28,432 nucleotides of DNA from an uncultured Clostridia bacterium (GTDB lineage Bacteria; Bacillota; Clostridia; TANB77; CAG-508). The translations under genes were made by a program, and so were the position numbers. Positions 17,224-24,741 of this stretch are shown in pieces (positions within the stretch are counted from its first letter, which is position 1; each line of letters starts with the position of its first letter). The stretch spans positions 1-28,432 of the forward strand of contig CAPBNZ010000014.1 of assembly GCA_948585895.1 (NCBI GenBank), written 5' to 3'. The notes under the pieces are model-generated. The model saw only the letters and a program-made list of their open reading frames with translations, was not told the origin of the DNA and searched no databases.

Positions 17224-17870
17224 AATCTCTACTTTCTATTACAATTAAAATTCCTTTCTTTAATTCAATATAAGCATTATCCTGTATTATTTCATTACTA
17301 ACCCCTAAACTTTTCCCAATAGATAGTGAGTCGTTATTTAAAGGATATTTGAACCCCTTTAATGTCAATCCTTCTACAGTTGTAGTCAAAGGAATCAAAG
17401 AAATATATTTCCCATAAATTGTATTTTTATCTAAAGTTTTGCTATCTTTTAGTAAATAAATTCTATTATGATTATCCAATATCTGACATGAAATTCCAGC
17501 TTCTAATGCCTCTTTTAATATATGGATATTGGATAAAGCATGATCCATTCTTTTTCCAAGAGCTCCCATAATTGTAATAGAAGAACTTTCCAATTCAATA
17601 GCAAGTGTTAAAGCGATATCTGTATCTGTATTATCTTTTTCTGGGTGATATTTATGGAAAATAATTTTATGGTTGCCTTGATAAAATTTCAATATTTTAT
17701 TAGAAATGGAATCAAAGTCTCCTACTACATGATGTGGTATTACATTAATTTGATTTAACATTTCTAATCCCTTATCTACTGCAATAATTCTTTGTCCGAA
17801 TGTGAGCTTCACAATATTCTTTTAAGCTTTTAATATTAATATCACCACCTGCAATAATTAAAGTATCCAT
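17222..17870 (-). CDS. thiN: thiamine pyrophosphokinase, reading frame needs a +1 shift at codon 25
   Basis: Makes thiamine diphosphate from thiamine and ATP. The start is the ATG at 17870, which overlaps the stop of the upstream flippase-like gene (TAATG) and has GGAG upstream. Frame 0 encodes MDTLIIAGGDINIKSLKEYC and onward to codon 24, then meets CGG (17798-17796) and would stop seven codons later. Skipping one base gives GQRIIAVDKGLEML and runs on through VVGDFDS, HPEKDNTDTDIAL and GALGKRMDHALSN to 17222. These are the family's nucleotide and thiamine site motifs. The joined product is 215 residues, the normal length. A GTG at 17812 opens the second frame, but it has no RBS and would lose the LIIAGG strand. 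The extra base is the C of T-CGG-A, the same as in ftsW and the kinase at 22052. Confidence 0.88.
17795..17798 (-). other. +1 frameshift / four-base codon site CGGA in thiN
   Basis: Context on the coding strand is CAC ATT CGG ACA in frame 0. Reading ATT, then CGGA as one unit (or skipping C and reading GGA), then CAA AGA ATT ATT restores the thiamine pyrophosphokinase frame. There is no homopolymer here that would suggest a simple indel error, and no Shine-Dalgarno-like stimulator just upstream. Confidence 0.75.
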
Positions 17871-18940
17871 TATGAACTCCTTCTCCTATTTGTAGGTATT
17901 AAAAATAAAGCACCAATTATGATTGGCAAATAAAAGGTATACATTCGCCAAAATAGTATCGACATATTAATTGTTCCTTCTTTAAAAATAGAATGAAATA
18001 ATAAATAAAATCCGCCTTCTGCTCCAAGTCCTGAACCTGGTGTTGGTATAAATGTCATAATTAGCAATAAAAACGCCTGTGTTGGTACAATTTGCCAAAA
18101 TGTAATCCCTGTGTTTCCAAAGGCTCGATATACCATATAAGTAATAGAATAATAAGCAAAACTTTGTATAACTGCTGTAAAAAACATTTTTAGTACCATC
18201 TTTTTTTCTGATTTCATAAATAAAAACTGTTGCCTAAAATTATCTATACTTTTATCTAATTTTTGAATCATATTTTCTGGGTTTTTAAAAATGCGCATTT
18301 TTCCTAAAAGTCGAATCAATGGTGTCGTAAAAAATGTAATAACTCTTTTTTTGACACCTGCTAAAACAACAGCTACAATAGCTAACACGTTAACTGCAAA
18401 TCCCATAATAGCAATCCAAATATACTCTTGCATTAATTCAGCAAAAAATCTAAACTCAACTAGAACAACTATTAATGTACTTACCACCAATGCTGTTTGT
18501 GTAATAATAAATTTCATCGCCATGGCTGATAGAGAATCACTAACTCTTTTTCCTGTCTTGGTAAGCTCATATGCTTGCATCGGTTGACCTCCTGAAGAAA
18601 AAGGTGTTATATTGTTAAATAATTGACCTATCATTGATACTTTTAGTGCATTCGTAAAAGTTTGACTTGAATCCATCTTTCTTAATGGCAAATATAATAC
18701 AATCGCTTCACAAGTCCAATGGATAGCTAAACATACTAAACCTGCTACTACCCATTTATAATCTACTTTCTGTAATATTTGTACTATATTATCCATTCCA
18801 TCTATTTTAATCATATAGATAAACAATCCAACAAAAATAGTAACAATTAATATAAAATCAAAGATGATTACTTTATGATTTGCTGGTTTTACTTCTTGTT
18901 GTAATTTCTCTATTTCTTCTTCCTTAACTTCCTCTGTCAT
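17870..18940 (-). CDS. flippase-like integral membrane protein (lysylphosphatidylglycerol synthase TM-region / UPF0104 family)
   Basis: Polytopic protein of 356 residues with about eight membrane segments, the first at about 26-43 after a charged cytoplasmic N-terminus rich in Glu and Lys. It resembles the N-terminal membrane half of MprF and related UPF0104 proteins. Signature parts are QLFNNITPFSSGGQPMQAYEL and the C-terminal TFIPTPGSGLGAEGGFYLLF. It has no aminoacyl-transferase domain, so it would be a lipid flippase-like or glycolipid-related protein, not a complete lysyl-PG synthase. GAGGAGG lies 7 bases before the ATG. Its TAA overlaps the thiN ATG. The physiological substrate is unknown. 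Confidence 0.88.
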   Translation of the reverse strand: MTEEVKEEEIEKLQQEVKPANHKVIIFDFILIVTIFVGLFIYMIKIDGMDNIVQILQKVDYKWVVAGLVCLAIHWTCEAIVLYLPLRKMDSSQTFTNALKVSMIGQLFNNITPFSSGGQPMQAYELTKTGKRVSDSLSAMAMKFIITQTALVVSTLIVVLVEFRFFAELMQEYIWIAIMGFAVNVLAIVAVVLAGVKKRVITFFTTPLIRLLGKMRIFKNPENMIQKLDKSIDNFRQQFLFMKSEKKMVLKMFFTAVIQSFAYYSITYMVYRAFGNTGITFWQIVPTQAFLLLIMTFIPTPGSGLGAEGGFYLLFHSIFKEGTINMSILFWRMYTFYLPIIIGALFLIPTNRRRSS

Positions 18941-18984
18941 TTTCTCCTCCTCAATCTCTTATCATTATATATGTTATACCTCAA

Positions 18985-18993
18985 ATTATACCA
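18985..18993 (-). promoter_or_regulatory. extended -10 promoter for the flippase-thiN unit
   Basis: On the minus strand TGGTATAAT matches an extended -10 about 45 bases before the start at 18940. The -35 is weak. Confidence 0.45.
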
Positions 18994-19095
18994 GAAAGCA
19001 ATAGATAAATTCTTAATTTATAAAAAAGTCTAAGTTAGCCAATGTTAGCTCAAATTCGCTCGCTAAATTTGTGTAAAATGTATTTTGGTTGTATA

Positions 19096-19131
19096 GAAAA
19101 AGAGTACCCTTTCATTTTCTTGAGTACTCTT
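19096..19131 (-). terminator. terminator after the ferredoxin gene
   Basis: On the minus strand AAGAGTACTC and GGGTACTCTT form a 10-bp stem (one G-T pair) followed by TTTTT, 6 bases after the ferredoxin stop. It should end the lepB-holB-ricT-ferredoxin unit. Confidence 0.8.
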
Positions 19132-19136
19132 GTATA

Positions 19137-19307
19137 TTATTCTTCCTCTGGTGCTTCTACTGGACAAACTCCTGCACAAGTACCACAACCAATACAAGCA
19201 GATTGGTCAATTACGAATCGTTCCTCTCCTTGTGAGATACATCCAACTGGACATTCAGCTGCACATGCACCACAAGAAATGCATTTATCTGTAATCTTAT
19301 AAGCCAT
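19137..19307 (-). CDS. 2[4Fe-4S] ferredoxin
   Basis: Small electron carrier of 56 residues, the clostridial ferredoxin length. Two CxxCxxCxxxCP-type clusters are visible: CISCGACAAECPVGCI and CIGCGTCAGVCPVEAP. The first has a Gly-Cys after the CP. It starts MAYKITDKC as in clostridial ferredoxins. AGGAGG lies 7 bases before the ATG. The gene starts 11 bases after the ricT stop and is followed by a terminator. It is a plausible electron acceptor for the Por enzyme in this window, although that pairing is inference from chemistry and not from position. Confidence 0.96.
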   Translation of the reverse strand: MAYKITDKCISCGACAAECPVGCISQGEERFVIDQSACIGCGTCAGVCPVEAPEEE

Positions 19308-19318
19308 TTTTTCACCTC

Positions 19319-20209
19319 CTAATCTTTTCGTTCTAACTCTTCTAGTTCTTTTTTGTGTTCTAATTCTTCTTGGTCTATTTTCTCTGCAATAGCATCTTTA
19401 ATTATTTTTATATCTTTCGCATCATATCTTTTATAGAAATACCCTTCTCCTTCATTATCTTTTATTCTTACTCTAACTCTTTCTTTTAGCGTCTCTATTG
19501 CTTCTACTTCTCCCTCTCCATCCTCTGTCTTTACAATGGCTCCTATGTTAGGAAGTTTTTTTAATTTTTCTTCATAGACATCATTCTCATATTTTAGGCA
19601 ACACATTAGTCTTCCACAATTTCCTGATATTTTAGATGGATTTAATGACATATTTTGTTCTTTTGCCATTTTTATCGATACGGTTTCAAAATCACTTAAA
19701 AAAGAACAACAACACAATTCTCTTCCACAAACTCCATTTCCTCCAATTCTTTTTACTTCATCTCTTACTCCTATTTGTCTTAATTCAATACGCATTTTGT
19801 AGATAGCTGCTAAATCTTTTACCAAATCTCTAAAATCAATTCTTCCATCTGCTGTAAAATAAAATAAAATTTTGCTATTATCAAATTTATATTCTACATC
19901 TGTTAATGTCATGTCCAATTTATGGTCTTTTATTTTGTTTAAACAAATTCCAAATGCTTCTTTTTCTTTTCTTCTACATTCCTCATTATGCTTATGGTCT
20001 TTGTAGTTAGCAATTCTCACTACTTTTTTTAAAGGTGCTATAATTTTATCTTCTTCCACCCATCGATTTGGTATCATGACTTCACCATATTCTTCTCCTT
20101 GTGCTGTTTCTACAATAACTTTATCTCCTTTTTTCACCTTTAGATTTTTCGGATTGAAGAAATATATTTTTCCTAACTTTTTAAATCTAACTCCTACTAT
20201 GTTTTTCAA
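19319..20209 (-). CDS. ricT: PSP1-domain protein RicT (YaaT)
   Basis: In Bacillus subtilis RicT (YaaT) works with RicA and RicF to regulate mRNA maturation and sporulation phosphorelay; the same job is inferred here. The 296 residues open with IVGVRFKKLGKIYFFNP, then GDKVIVETAQGEEYGEVM, and carry the PSP1 core RRIGNG-type segment VKRIGGNGVCGRELCCCSFL and SGNCGRLMCCLKYEN. The clustered cysteines are typical and bind iron-sulfur in the Ric complex. The last 30 residues are Glu/Lys-rich. The start is TTG at 20209, with AAAGGA 9 bases upstream. It directly follows holB, the conserved Firmicutes order. Confidence 0.93.
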   Translation of the reverse strand: MKNIVGVRFKKLGKIYFFNPKNLKVKKGDKVIVETAQGEEYGEVMIPNRWVEEDKIIAPLKKVVRIANYKDHKHNEECRRKEKEAFGICLNKIKDHKLDMTLTDVEYKFDNSKILFYFTADGRIDFRDLVKDLAAIYKMRIELRQIGVRDEVKRIGGNGVCGRELCCCSFLSDFETVSIKMAKEQNMSLNPSKISGNCGRLMCCLKYENDVYEEKLKKLPNIGAIVKTEDGEGEVEAIETLKERVRVRIKDNEGEGYFYKRYDAKDIKIIKDAIAEKIDQEELEHKKELEELERKD

Positions 20210-20237
20210 TTATTATCATCCTTTCTGTCATTCTCCT

Positions 20238-21125
20238 TCAAATTACTTCTTGCCACATATTAAAAACTAAATCATCTATACACATATCATAATTAGCATT
20301 TTGTTTCAACCTTTTCTTCGTATTTTCCACAATATTTATACAATTTGTGTATAAATAATTTTCTTTTGTATGATTAAATAACAATATATTTATGTAGTCT
20401 AATATTTCAAAAATATCATCTTTTGCTTTATATAAAGGCTGTGACAATTTCAATATTTCTATTAAGTCCTTTTTGTTTAAATTTTCTATCATATCTTCAA
20501 TCTTATCATATTCCTCTTGTTTATCTTTTAATGAAATGGCTTTTCCAACACTTCCCTGAAACATCTTGAGACGTTTGGATGTAATATTGGTTAATCCATA
20601 ATTTTCTCTTAGATATTGTTCTATCTTTTTTTCTTCTATTGGCTGAAAATTTAGAATCATACACCTAGATTTTATAGTTGATAAAAAAGCATTTTCATTA
20701 CAACCAATTAAAATAATTGTTGCAAATTCTGGTGGCTCTTCTAGTGTTTTTAATAAACAATTTTGTGCTTCTTTGGTCATAAAGTCTGCATCATCTATGA
20801 TATATACTTTTTGATTTGATATAATTGGCTTTTCTTGTATTTTTTTTTGCAAAAGTCGAATCTGTTCAATTTTTATACTTGTGCCTTCTGGCTCTATGTA
20901 CATAAAATCAGGATGATTGTTGCTATCAAATTCAAGACAAGATTTGCAACTATCATTTTGCTCTCTTTTAATACATAGTATTGCTTTTGCAAATTCTGTG
21001 GCAAACATTTTCTTTCCAATTCCTTGTATACCCATAAATAAATAACTATGAGATAATGTTGCATTTTCAATAGATTTCACCAATGTTTTTTTTATGGTAT
21101 CATTTCCAATTATGTTTTCAAACAT
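20238..21125 (-). CDS. holB: DNA polymerase III delta' subunit
   Basis: Clamp-loader subunit of the replicative polymerase, 295 residues. The AAA+ fold shows GIQGIGKK in the P-loop position, VYIIDDADFMTKEAQNCLLKTLEEPPE (Walker B and the following helix) and FLSTIKSRCMILNF (SRC sensor 1 region). The zinc module CIKREQNDSCKSCLEFDSNNHPDF shows only three of the usual four cysteines. GAGGG lies 6 bases before the ATG. It sits between lepB (53 bases upstream) and ricT (28 bases downstream). The C-terminal domain is poorly conserved, as in other delta' proteins. Confidence 0.93.
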   Translation of the reverse strand: MFENIIGNDTIKKTLVKSIENATLSHSYLFMGIQGIGKKMFATEFAKAILCIKREQNDSCKSCLEFDSNNHPDFMYIEPEGTSIKIEQIRLLQKKIQEKPIISNQKVYIIDDADFMTKEAQNCLLKTLEEPPEFATIILIGCNENAFLSTIKSRCMILNFQPIEEKKIEQYLRENYGLTNITSKRLKMFQGSVGKAISLKDKQEEYDKIEDMIENLNKKDLIEILKLSQPLYKAKDDIFEILDYINILLFNHTKENYLYTNCINIVENTKKRLKQNANYDMCIDDLVFNMWQEVI

Positions 21126-21177
21126 CTTTTTCCCTCTTTATTACGCTTTATACTCCCTTATCTATGATAAGTTTTAT

Positions 21178-21810
21178 CTATTTTACTTCTCCCCATTTAC
21201 TTAATGGCCAAATTCGAATTGCTACTGTACTTTCAATTTCTTCTAATGGAATGCATCCAAATGCTCTACAATCTGTACTATGATTCCTATTATCTCCCAT
21301 AGCAAAAACATAATTTTCAGGTACGGTAAAATTATCAAATCCCTCTCCTGTAACATCGGTAATTACTCCTGGTTGTAAATAGGATTCTTGCAATGCTTCC
21401 CCATTAATAAATACTTTCCCTTGCTTTATTTCCACATGTTCACCTGGTAAAGCAATTACTCTTTTAATGTAACTTCTTTTTCCTATTTCTAAAAAGTCAC
21501 TAATAAACCATTGTAATGCATTTTTTTCAGGATATTTAGCTACTGGATTATTTTGGTCAATTTCAGAAGCTGAATAAGTTATTTTTGCTGGCTCTTCAAA
21601 AGTTATGATTTCTCCTCTTTTAGGCAATGTTTTTGTGGTTCTTCCCCATCGATTCAACCATAATCTTTCGTCTTGTATTAACGTTGGATACATTGATACT
21701 TGCTTTACAATAGTTGGTGTACCTATAAAATAACGAAATAACATAGCTAATACTAAGGCTATGATAATACAATATATCCATTCTAATATATCTTTTGCTT
21801 TTTCACTCAA
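21178..21810 (-). CDS. lepB: type I signal peptidase
   Basis: Membrane-bound serine protease that removes signal peptides at the outer face of the membrane, 210 residues. One membrane segment at about 10-30 is followed by the catalytic Ser39 in QVSMYPTL and Lys116 in RSYIKRVIALPGEHVE. The conserved box GDNRNHSTDCRAFGCIP closes the catalytic domain. About 30 extra residues separate the Ser and Lys boxes (YSASEIDQNNPVAKYPEKNA). AGGAGAG lies upstream of the ATG at 21810. It has a consensus promoter and heads the lepB-holB-ricT-ferredoxin run. Confidence 0.95.
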   Translation of the reverse strand: MSEKAKDILEWIYCIIIALVLAMLFRYFIGTPTIVKQVSMYPTLIQDERLWLNRWGRTTKTLPKRGEIITFEEPAKITYSASEIDQNNPVAKYPEKNALQWFISDFLEIGKRSYIKRVIALPGEHVEIKQGKVFINGEALQESYLQPGVITDVTGEGFDNFTVPENYVFAMGDNRNHSTDCRAFGCIPLEEIESTVAIRIWPLSKWGEVK

Positions 21811-21853
21811 TTTAATCTCTCCTCTATATCTATAAATTGTTTTTTACTTTTTT

Positions 21854-21882
21854 ATTATACATTATTTTTTTTGACTTATCAA
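21854..21882 (-). promoter_or_regulatory. sigma-70 promoter of lepB
   Basis: On the minus strand TTGATA (21882-21877), a 17-base spacer and TATAAT (21859-21854) lie 44 bases before the start. Strong match to consensus. The rest of the 241-base gap (21811-22051) holds nothing I recognise. Confidence 0.82.
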
Positions 21883-22051
21883 TGAAAAAGTAGAGATATT
21901 TTATATTTTAGCAATGATTCCATACTTTTCATGTAATATTGTGAGATTCTTATTACACTGCATTGACTTCAAACATTAATTGTACCACATAGAAAGCAAC
22001 TTATAGTCTACAAAATTTCTGAATTATCCATACCATTCATCCCTTTGCTCA

Positions 22052-23480
22052 TTATTGTTTGGTTGGAATTCGTACTACAACTTCTGTCCCTTCTCCAACT
22101 ACACTCTTAATATCAATACTTCCACCATTTTTATCTAAAATTTCTTTTGCTATCGAAAGTCCGAAGACCTGTCCCCCCCATTTCTCTCGTTCTAGCTTTA
22201 TCTACTCGATAAAACCTCTCAAAAATTCGATTCAAATCTTCTTCAGGAATTCCAATTCCATTATCAAAAACTTTTATATAAGCATCATTGTATACAAATC
22301 CTACATATATCTTGATTTCTCCGCCATCTTTTGTATATTTAATACTGTTTGTTAAAATATTCAATACTACTCTTTCTATATCATATCGATCAGCATAAAC
22401 GGGTGGAACATCAGCTGTTACAAAACAATTTACAGTATGGTTTTTCTTTTTGATTTCAATTGCTAATTTGTCTTGGCATTTCTTTACCAAATCTCCTAAA
22501 TCAAAAGCTTCCTTTTGTGCTGTTTTTTTATTGTTATCATAACGTGATAATGTTAATAAATCAGTTACTAATTTTGCCATTCTCCTTGCTTCTCCTGCAA
22601 TTACATGTAAAAATTTTTCTTGTGTTTCTTTATCATATTCTCCTTCTAATAATGTATCTGCATATCCCATAATTGAGGTAATTGGCGTTTTTAATTCATG
22701 TGATACATCTGCTACAAATTCTTTTTGTACACTGTCTAATCTCACATGCTCTGTTATATCTTGTATTACTGCTATGACGCCATCTGGTCTATCTGTTTCA
22801 TTTTTAAATGGTGCAAAAAATACATTCATATATTTCTCTTCTACCTGAATTCTTTGTTCTGTTGATGTCCAATTTTCCAAATAGATTATTTTTTCCATAT
22901 TGATATCTAATTTAAATTTTTTAAAAATGTCCTCAAAGGTATTATCCTCTGGTCTAATACTTAGGAATTTTTTTGCTGCTGGATTAATTAAGATAATTTC
23001 ACCCATTCTATTAAAAGCTATGATTCCATCTGTCATATGAAGTAAAATGGTTTCAATTTGATTTTTCTGTGTTGATACCTCACTTAATTTCTCTTTTAAT
23101 TCAGTTGTCATAACGCCTAATATATTTTCTAAATCTTGTGCTTCCTTTCCTTTTTTGTTTTTAAAGACTTTCTTTCCTTCTTTATCTTCCTCTGTTATTT
23201 TCTCAGCACTTTTAATCAATTTATCAATAGGATAAATAATATATTTGGATAAAACAATAGCCATTAATATGCTTATAACTCCAGATATTCCTACTGCTAC
23301 TCCTAATGCCTTACTTGTTTTATTCTGTAATTCTTGCATTTGAATCGCTTGTCCTGCCTCTATTTGTTCATTTAATGTATGGAGTGAACTTAGAAAGAAA
23401 ATTCCAAGTCCACTAATCATTAAAACACTTACCAAAAACCATACTAATATAATTTTATTAAATTGTATATTTTTAAGCAT
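22052..23480 (-). CDS. PhoR/WalK-like sensor histidine kinase, needs a +1 shift at codon 440
   Basis: Sensor kinase with TM1 about 10-31, a very short external loop, TM2 about 58-80, HAMP about 81-135, PAS about 140-240 (DGIIAFNRMGEIILINPAAKKF), a HisKA box ADVSHELKTP with His261, and a HATPase domain with NILTNSIKYT (N-box) and DNGIGIPEEDLNRIFERFYRVD (G1). Frame 0 breaks in the G2 box: GGTGL is followed by CGG at 22163-22161 and a stop nine codons later. Omitting the C gives GGTGLGLSIAKEILDKNGG and 35 residues after the glycine, ending at 22052 with the family-typical VVVRIPTKQ. The full product is 475 residues. It starts 7 bases after murG in the same direction, and no response regulator is adjacent. 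Without the shift the ATP lid is truncated and the kinase should be dead. Confidence 0.88.
22160..22163 (-). other. +1 frameshift / four-base codon site CGGA in the PhoR-like kinase
   Basis: Coding-strand context is ACA GGT CTT CGG ACT in frame 0; GGT CTT (CGGA) CTT TCG ATA GCA restores the GTGLGLSIA box. A run of six G lies upstream, but the reading after it (ACA GGT CTT, TGL) is still correct, so a miscounted homopolymer cannot explain the shift. Confidence 0.78.
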
Positions 23481-23487
23481 ATTTCTC

Positions 23488-24612
23488 TCAATCCTTTTCT
23501 CTACCTACTAATTTCCTAATTTCTTGATATATCTTATCCTCTACTTGATTGGTTGAAACTTTAAGGGCATTTTCCCCCATTTTGTTCATTTCAGATTCAT
23601 TTACTATCATTTTTTCTATGGTATGATTTAACTTTTCACCTGTTAATTCATCATTTAATATAATTTTTGCCGCTTTTACTCTTTCTAAAACTTTTGCATT
23701 ATACAATTGATGATTATGGCTAACATTTGGAAGTGGAATTAATATAGAAGGTTTTCCCAAATTAGAAATCTCTGTTACTGTCATTGCACCAGCTCTTCCA
23801 ATAATAATATCAGCTGCATTCATAATTTCTTCCATATTATAAATATATGGTACTATTTTCATGCCATCTACATGATTGATATTAATATGACTATTTTCTA
23901 AATACCCCTTCATTTTATCAAACTGCTTAGGACCAGTTGCCCAAATTACTTGATAATTTCTATTTTTCTTACTTTTTATCATTTCAATAATGGCTTCATT
24001 TATTCTTTGAGCCCCTTGGCTTCCACCTGATACTAAAACAATTGGCTTAGTTAGATTTAGTCCCATATCCTTCAATATTCTATTTTTTTCATTTATGCTA
24101 TATTCTTGCTTTTTTATTTTTACAGGAGTACCTGTATATACTACATTTTTTGCTTTCTTTATTCTTACCATAGCATCTTCAAAAGAAACCAAAATAGTAT
24201 CTGTTTTTCTAGCTAACATTTTAACCGCTTTTCCTGGAAATGCATTACTTTCGTGTAACATAGTTGGTATTTTTAAAGAATAGGCTGAGGCAATTGTAGC
24301 ACCACATATATAACCTCCTGTTCCAATAACAATGTCAGGCTTAAACTCTTTTATGATTCTTTTTGCTTCTCCAAACCCTTTAAAAGTTTGATACATTTTT
24401 CTTATATTGTCAATCGAAAACTTCTTGCTTAGTCCATAAGCTTCTATCGTTTTTAATTCATAACCAGCTCTTGGAACCAAATCATTTTCAAGCCCTCTAG
24501 TGGTTCCAATAAATAGAATTTTTGAATCTTCTTCTTGTTTTATTTTATTTGCAATTGCTATTCCTGGGTTAATATGTCCAGCTGTTCCAGCTGCTGCTAT
24601 AATTACTCTCAT
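23488..24612 (-). CDS. murG: MurG, lipid II synthase (UDP-GlcNAc transferase)
   Basis: Adds GlcNAc to lipid I to make lipid II on the inner membrane face. It has 374 residues. The first Gly-rich loop is IIAAAGTAGHINPGIAIA, the second VSGGSQGAQRINEA; the donor-binding region shows IIGRAGAMTVTEISNLGKPSILIPLPNVSHNHQLYNA. In the first loop Ala replaces one of the usual Gly residues (AGTAGH instead of GGTGGH). AAAAAGGAG lies 7 bases before the ATG. A pair of inverted 31-base repeats occupies the gap to ftsW, with one end 15 bases before the start codon. Confidence 0.95.
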   Translation of the reverse strand: MRVIIAAAGTAGHINPGIAIANKIKQEEDSKILFIGTTRGLENDLVPRAGYELKTIEAYGLSKKFSIDNIRKMYQTFKGFGEAKRIIKEFKPDIVIGTGGYICGATIASAYSLKIPTMLHESNAFPGKAVKMLARKTDTILVSFEDAMVRIKKAKNVVYTGTPVKIKKQEYSINEKNRILKDMGLNLTKPIVLVSGGSQGAQRINEAIIEMIKSKKNRNYQVIWATGPKQFDKMKGYLENSHININHVDGMKIVPYIYNMEEIMNAADIIIGRAGAMTVTEISNLGKPSILIPLPNVSHNHQLYNAKVLERVKAAKIILNDELTGEKLNHTIEKMIVNESEMNKMGENALKVSTNQVEDKIYQEIRKLVGREKD

Positions 24613-24626
24613 TTATAACTCCTTTT

Positions 24627-24741
24627 TGAAACAAGAGGGACAGGTCTTTTTGTTTCAAAATTCTAATGATTTTTTATCTAATTTACTTTTTATATTTTTA
24701 GCTCAATTTATGAAACAAAAAGACCTGTCCCTTTTGTTTCA
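24627..24741. mobile_element. pair of inverted 31-base palindromic repeats (REP/MITE-like) at the ftsW-murG junction
   Basis: Unit 1 (24627-24657) and unit 2 (24711-24741) are reverse complements with one mismatch. Each unit is itself an imperfect palindrome with ends TGAAACAA/TTGTTTCA and a core AGGGACAGGTCTTT. The 53 bases between them are AT-rich and contain no gene. The outer TGA of unit 2 is the stop codon of the frame-corrected ftsW. The structure resembles REP or short inverted-repeat elements moved by IS200/REP-type transposases (inference); no transposase is present here. It could also act as an mRNA hairpin between the two genes. Confidence 0.72.

Noticed and set aside
17222..17812. 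thiN starting at the GTG at 17812
   Set aside because: No RBS, loss of the conserved LIIAGG strand, and a clear overlapping ATG start exists at 17870 in the other frame.
22160..22180. Shared 12-mer GGGACAGGTCTT between the kinase G2 box and the repeat core at 24627-24741
   Set aside because: In the kinase it encodes the conserved GTGL residues, and the flanks do not match the repeat, so I take it as chance.
22160..22185. Miscounted G6 run in the kinase gene as the cause of its frameshift
   Set aside because: The reading after the G-run (ACA GGT CTT, giving TGL) is still right; the frame is lost only after CTT, at CGG. The same reasoning clears the T6 run in ftsW.
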